Shown here: in pieces, positions 59,221 through 64,000 of the stretch
How the letters are laid out: each line of letters opens with the position of its first letter
How positions within the stretch are numbered: position 1 is the first letter of the stretch
NCBI GenBank assembly: GCA_001051155.2
Contig: JYIP02000003.1
Span: forward strand, 5,332,001-5,396,000
Direction of reading: 5' to 3'
From: Chrysoporthe austroafricana
Lineage: Eukaryota; Ascomycota; Sordariomycetes; Diaporthales; Cryphonectriaceae
Length of the DNA stretch: 64,000 bases
Program-made: the position numbers and the translations under genes
Notes under the pieces: generated by a model
Database searches by the model: none
Told to the model about the DNA's origin: nothing
Seen by the model: only the letters and a program-made list of their open reading frames with translations

Positions 59221-62200
59221 CTAATAATTTCCGCAATTTGTTAGAAAATATACTTAATAAATAATAGTTAATCTAAATTCAGCTTTTCTGAAAGCTATAA
59301 CCCGTCTTTAATTCGTTAAAAGAGGTATTATTGCGCGATATAATAATAGTTATTTTGGTTTGCTAGCAAAGTTATATAATCTGTCTAGAATAGTTCGATT
59401 ATCCTTAGAAATTAGTTTTTCTGGATTTTTAAAGGGATTGCTACTTGATTCGTTATCAAGACTTCCTTAGTTTAATAGCTTATTAAGCAATTTATTTACT
59501 CTTTCTATTACGGCTTAAATAGAATGGTTATATTTTTGGGATTCGCTTAATATTAATAAGGATAAGCTTATAAGATTTAAGCAGCATTATTATTATAATT
59601 GCGGCTTTTGCTTACCGGAATTATATTAGCATTCAAGCGAATATTTTTACTTTTACTATAGCGCTACTAAAATAACCAAATCGTATAAACGATTCTGAAT
59701 TCAGAATATCCAATTCGTAAAGAATATTATATTCCTATTTTAACAAAATGCTTGCTTCTAATCGATCCAATACTCAAGCTTTTATTCGAGTACGAAATAT
59801 AATTAAGTAGCCGTATTTATTGCTCTAGAAATACAAATCGAATTTAGCCTAGCTTTTTGCTAAAGACTGGCTTACGCTTCTGAATTTAGCTTTTATATTT
59901 TAATTTACTTTCGCTTTAAGGAATTGCGCTAGCAATTCTTTAGCAATAGCATAACGATTAGCGCTTATATCGATATAAATTTATATATTCGGCTTATTTG
60001 AATATGCTTTAGCTGCAGCTTTTATATACGTATAGCTGCTATTATAATAAAGCTTGGTTATAAGTATAAAACTATTATATTCCAAAATTTCTCCTTTTTA
60101 TATAGTAATTTTAATAAAATTTTGTAATTGATTGAATAGCTATATAGGGTATTTGATATAGAATATGCTTTCGTCTATAAATAATTTTATCTTTTCGGCC
60201 CGAAAAATCTATATATTGTCCTTAATTATTACGTTTTCCTTATTAGCATATTCTTCCGAATTATTATTTCGTTTTTATAAATTTTCGCTATTTTTAATCT
60301 TTTCAATTTATTTATTATTATTAGCTATAAACAAATCGTTATTTATAAGAAAATAGCCTTTTAAATTTAGCTTATCCTTTTTATTTAAATTATATTGCAA
60401 TTTTCCGTTATCGATATTGAAATTTGCTAGGATTAACTGGACAAAATATCTTCTAATATTTTTTCGTACGATTCGATAATAAAAACGCGATTAGAAATTT
60501 CGGTTTTTTAAAATTAAACTTTTGCTATTATCTATAATATTAATTAATATTTTCTTAACCGTATTAGAGATATTTTATTATTTAGCTATCCGCTTTTATA
60601 ATTGGTTTCGAGCATTTATTAGCTTTTGCTATTATTCTAATAAAAGCTTTCGGAATTCGTATTCCGGAATATATCTAATGCTTTTAAATAGATTTGGCTA
60701 GTTAAATATCTTTATTAAGTGAAATAAATATTCAAGTCTTTAAGGCTTAAATTTTCCAGGGCATTTTAGAAATATATTAGCTAGGAAATAAATATTAATA
60801 TTGAGAAAATTAGCAGCCGATTGCATAACTTTCCGTACCGGTTATGCGGGTTCGCGAGATAATCTCGTTACGCAATTTGATTTAAAAATATATTATATTT
60901 CTTATTTTGCTTTAAGATATTTTTCGAAATCTTTCGTATTCTTATTTCAATTAAATCTCTCGAAATATTTAGCTATTAATTCTTTATCGATCCGATCTTA
61001 AATATTTCTGGCCAAATACGAATTTAAATATTCGGCTAGCTTAATAAATTGATAAACGTAATAAATAAATTCCAGAATATTGCGGTTATTTCGTACGTTT
61101 TTTCTGGAATATTATTGGGCATTTAGCAAATTCTTTACGGTTTTCCGCAATATAAAGAAATCTCTTTTCAATTACTTTTTCTATTAATTCCAATTATACT
61201 TACGCGAAATAAAGTCTTTACGCTTTTAAAAAGATAATATAGAATAGAATTAAATATATGCTATTCCAATTAAATAAGCGGGTAAATGGAAGCTAAAATA
61301 TTTAATGCGTTTTGCATTTTTAGCTATATATATTTCATACCGGTTTATAAAGGCTTAAAAGTCTTTCCAAATAGTAATTTTGCTATTTATAATAAATACG
61401 ATTATTAAATTAATATAATCGTTTCAGTTTTTGTAAAGTTAAAATTGCTTTATAATCGTATCTTTAAATTCCTTATTAATATTAATAAGTAATGCTATAA
61501 ATTTAAATAAATTAAGTCAATATATTCAGGGATTTTTAAGTTGCTTATAGCCGAATAAGGGATTTTAAGAATTATTATTTTCATTATTGTTAGAATCCGA
61601 TAGATTCGGTAATTTATTTGGCTTACCGATTAATTCTTTTTGGAAATCAGAATTAATTTCAATATTTAATTCGGGATTCGAAAATAGTCTTTAATCTGGT
61701 TAACTTTTTGCTTTTAATATAAATATTTGCCTGATATATTCCTTAGTATTAGGAAAAGCTAGTTTAATAAAACGATATTTATTATTAGCATAATATTTCG
61801 TAGCTAAAACGGAAAAAGGTTTTTTAATAAGTTCCGATTAAAGCGTTTGTATATTAAAAGCTTATTGCAATCGGAATATTTTCTTAAACTCAATACGTAT
61901 TGCTCTTTCCGAAATAAAGCCGTTTTAATAAATTGCTTTCATTTCGGGTCGTTATAGAAATTAATCCAATAAGCTAATAATTAAGAAAGAAAAGATCGGG
62001 TATTTCTGAAAAATAGTAATACGACTATTCGATTTTCCTTTATTCAATCTTTCTTCCTTATAGTCTTTTTTTCTGAAAAGCTGCAAATAATCCGATAAAC
62101 TCGATTAAGATATTAGTATATTTTCTGCTATAAAGTTTATAAAGTTAGCCGGGATAATTGCAATAGAATTTTGTTTAGAAATATTCCGATTTTAAATTCT

Positions 62201-62985
62201 TATTAAGGGAAAAGAAATGCGCTTATTTTCTGGAATTAGTTATTTTCTTTTGCCTTTATTTATTCTTCTTACTGTAATTGAAAAACTCTCAAATTTATTA
62301 ATAAATCTAGAATTTAAATCTTCGGTCGAATATCGTAATAAATAAATATATTTAATTCTATTATTAATATTAATATATTCAAGCATATAATACTTTCGAT
62401 TTTCGATAAATTATTGCTAGGCTAATTCTTTTAACAGATTTTCCGAATTATTAAGTTAAAAAATATTCTTGCTTTTATTTATTTCTATAAGCATTTATTA
62501 TCGCTTCTTTTTCGTTATCGTTTTGGCAAGCTATTTAAATTTGCAATATTTGGAAAAATCTTCCCAAAACGTATTATTCTTTCTTATTTATTAGGACAGA
62601 TTTTTATTAAAATTCGACTTTCTTCTATCTTAAGTTTACTGCTTAAACAGTAAAGGCTATCCTTATTTAATTATTTATGCTTTTATTTTCTGCAAAAATG
62701 TATTAGCTTCCTTAAGATTCTATTTCGCTTTTCCGTATCGATCAGCTAAAAGTTTCTAATCGATAAAAGCGTATGCAATTTCAAAGAAAATTTTAATATC
62801 CAATATAATCCAATCTTTCCTTTCAAAATCGTTCAAAGCTTATATAAACTTATATACTTAAGCAAGATACTTAATCTCGATATAATCGATAAGCCGCAAT
62901 AATAAAACGTTATTGCCGGTAATTGCTATAATGAATTGGCAATAAATTATCGATAAATAATTGTAATATCTTTTATAAAAACGCT
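59220..62985 (-). pseudogene. Chr-G2 gag and protease region
   Basis: Homologous to G1 33000-36770 and assigned by position only. Stop-rich; no zinc knuckle or protease motif seen. Open stretches 60165-60356 and 60801-61001 are plus-strand shadows shared with G1. Confidence 0.45.
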
Positions 62986-62989
62986 ATTT

Positions 62990-63123
62990 TTACAGAAACC
63001 GATATTCTATAAAACCGATATTCTTATAAGAACCAATACTCTATAAAGCCGATACTTTTATAAAAGCCAATATTTTATAAGACCGATATTCTTATAAGAG
63101 CCATTACTTTATAAAGCCGATAA
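62990..63123. repeat. Degenerate tandem repeats in Chr-G2 leader
   Basis: Same array as 36775-36905, units like CCGATATTCTTATAAGA. Confidence 0.75.
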
Positions 63124-63170
63124 TCGAAACCCGATTACGCAGCAAAAGCATGCAAAACGTAGCTATTAAT

Positions 63171-63378
63171 TAATAGTAAACGTACTGAAATATATTATAA
63201 AATCTGCTTTTCTTAAGAAAGTAAATTACGCTAAAAGCATATTAAAGCATTATATAAGCCTCCCAGTAAAGGTATAGCATTTATTTAGTAAATTCATTGC
63301 GTATTTATTAAGGGATTTACTATAAATTTACTAAGCAAATCTATTATAAATTCATTATATCTATAGGTTTTGCTATTA
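63171..63378 (-). repeat. Chr-G2 5' LTR (208 bp)
   Basis: TAATAGTAAACG to TGCTATTA; right edge of G2. Confidence 0.9.
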
Positions 63379-63383
63379 TTTAG

Positions 63384-63660
63384 CTAAGTTCGGGTTTTCT
63401 AATAGCATTAGAGCTACCCGGATTTTATTATCTATAGAGAAATTTCGGACGGCAAATAGGCATTAATAGCCGATAGCGTCAATTTGCGAAAACTTAGCGG
63501 GTTCGGAAAGGTTAAAGCTATCGTACTAATTATTATATTCTAAAGACTTTTTAGCGATATCGAAAGATATCCTTACTAGACGATTGGCTATATTGCTAAT
63601 AGCAATATATATTAGAGCATTGCCGAATATATTCTTTAAGGACTGAATTATAGTTAAAGT
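63384..63660 (+). pseudogene. ORF-T part 3
   Basis: Joined to part 2 after removal of G2 and one 5-bp duplication, the frame continues: SYPDFIIYREISDGK, ALIADSVNLRKLSGFGKVKA, RLFSDIERYPY and TIGYIANSNIY. Stops are again TAA or TAG. It ends near a retrotransposon fragment. Function unknown. Confidence 0.58.
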
Positions 63661-63664
63661 AAAG

Positions 63665-64000
63665 AAAGTACCGTAAAAGTTTACTTTATTCGATAAAAGA
63701 AATATATTAAAACGATTAAACTTTTATATTTATTGGATTATAAGAAATTAAAACTATTTAAAATCTTGAAGAAAATTTCAGATATTAATTTTAAGCTTGT
63801 ATTATTATATAAAATAAGAATATACCCAGTATTCTATATTTCATTCTTAAAACTAGTATTCAAAATGGCAAAAATAGACCGTATAATACAAATCGAAAGC
63901 AATAAATCGGAATACGAAATAGAACGAATCCTGAAATATAAGGAACTAATAAATAGCAAGAAATACTTAATCAAATGGAAAGATTACTTATCAAACGAAA
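63665..64000 (+). mobile_element. Chromovirus fragment: integrase tail and chromodomain
   Basis: Aligns with Chr-A 25740-26050: KLKLFKILKKISDIN, RIYPVFYISFL, then YEIERILKYKE and KKYLIKWKDYLSNE, running off the window. No LTR is seen at its left edge, so it is truncated there or joined by deletion. Confidence 0.75.

Larger units (their letters stand above)
51740..63378 (-). mobile_element. Chr-G2: second 10.7-kb chromovirus copy, rearranged
   Basis: 208-bp LTRs at 51740-51947 and 63171-63378. Flanks TCTAA (51735-51739) and TTTAG (63379-63383) fit a TCTAG duplication with one transition in each copy, and ORF-T stays in frame across it. Internally an LTR fragment (54750-54880) and a repeat of about 0.85 kb interrupt the order, adding about 1 kb. 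More RIP-mutated than G1 in the AT-hook region. Confidence 0.88.

Noticed and set aside
51735..63383. An exact target duplication for Chr-G2
   Set aside because: Flanks are TCTAA and TTTAG; TCTAG fits only with one transition in each, so it is inferred, not exact.
1..64000. A variant genetic code with TAA and TAG read as Gln, as in some ciliates
   Set aside because: Trp codons also became TAG, catalytic Asp became Asn, and the two Chr-A LTRs differ by the same transitions in non-coding DNA. Mutation explains all of it.
1..64000. Mitochondrial or other naturally AT-rich genome
   Set aside because: Content is chromoviral retrotransposons with chromodomains, which are nuclear, and the AT bias follows CpA-to-TpA.

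Overview
The window is strongly AT-rich and holds no intact gene. It looks like a repeat-induced point mutation (RIP) hit heterochromatic block of a filamentous ascomycete (Pezizomycotina). CpA and TpG are scarce and TpA is in excess. The in-frame stops of recognisable retrotransposon proteins fall mainly where CAA, CAG or TGG codons are expected. The two LTRs of one element differ mostly by C-to-T and G-to-A changes. The species cannot be named from this sequence.

Nearly everything is nested LTR retrotransposons of the Ty3/gypsy chromovirus type. I use local names. Chr-F (1-2764, minus, cut by the window edge) sits in the 3' LTR of Chr-E (2765-9951, minus). One base beyond Chr-E lies Chr-D (9958-50116, minus). 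Chr-D is split inside its reverse transcriptase by Chr-C (13591-46606, plus). Chr-C is split inside gag by Chr-B (14196-39572, plus) and carries a solo LTR (39805-40231). Chr-B is split between RNase H and integrase by Chr-G1 (19120-37159, minus), and Chr-G1 is split by Chr-A (19959-27337, plus), the youngest. Target-site duplications of 5 bp can be read at almost every junction: AAAGC, TAGGA, TCCAG, TAAAG, CGTTT, TTGTC/TTGTT and TATAA. Removing the inner elements leaves Chr-A to Chr-E each 7.1-7.4 kb long.

To the right lies a broken non-transposon-like reading frame, called ORF-T here (50117-50741, 51164-51739 and 63384-63660). A solo LTR (50742-51158) and a second, rearranged Chr-G copy (G2, 51740-63378) interrupt it, and its frame is continuous once they are removed. 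A truncated chromovirus end closes the window (63665-64000).

Chr-A to Chr-E share one plan: LTR, self-complementary primer site, gag with a CCHC knuckle, protease, reverse transcriptase, RNase H, integrase, chromodomain, then a convergent antisense ORF of 173-179 codons for a coiled-coil protein, polypurine tract and LTR. The antisense ORF starts 89-93 bp from the LTR edge in all five. The primer site of each family matches its own LTR at the presumed RNA start, with base changes on both sides between families, as expected for Tf1-type self-priming. Chr-G is a different, 10.7 kb chromovirus with 208-bp LTRs, a chromodomain followed by an AT-hook-like motif, and an extra sense ORF of about 430-460 codons of unknown function. 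All copies are dead: the reverse transcriptase YxDD motif has become NN in most copies.
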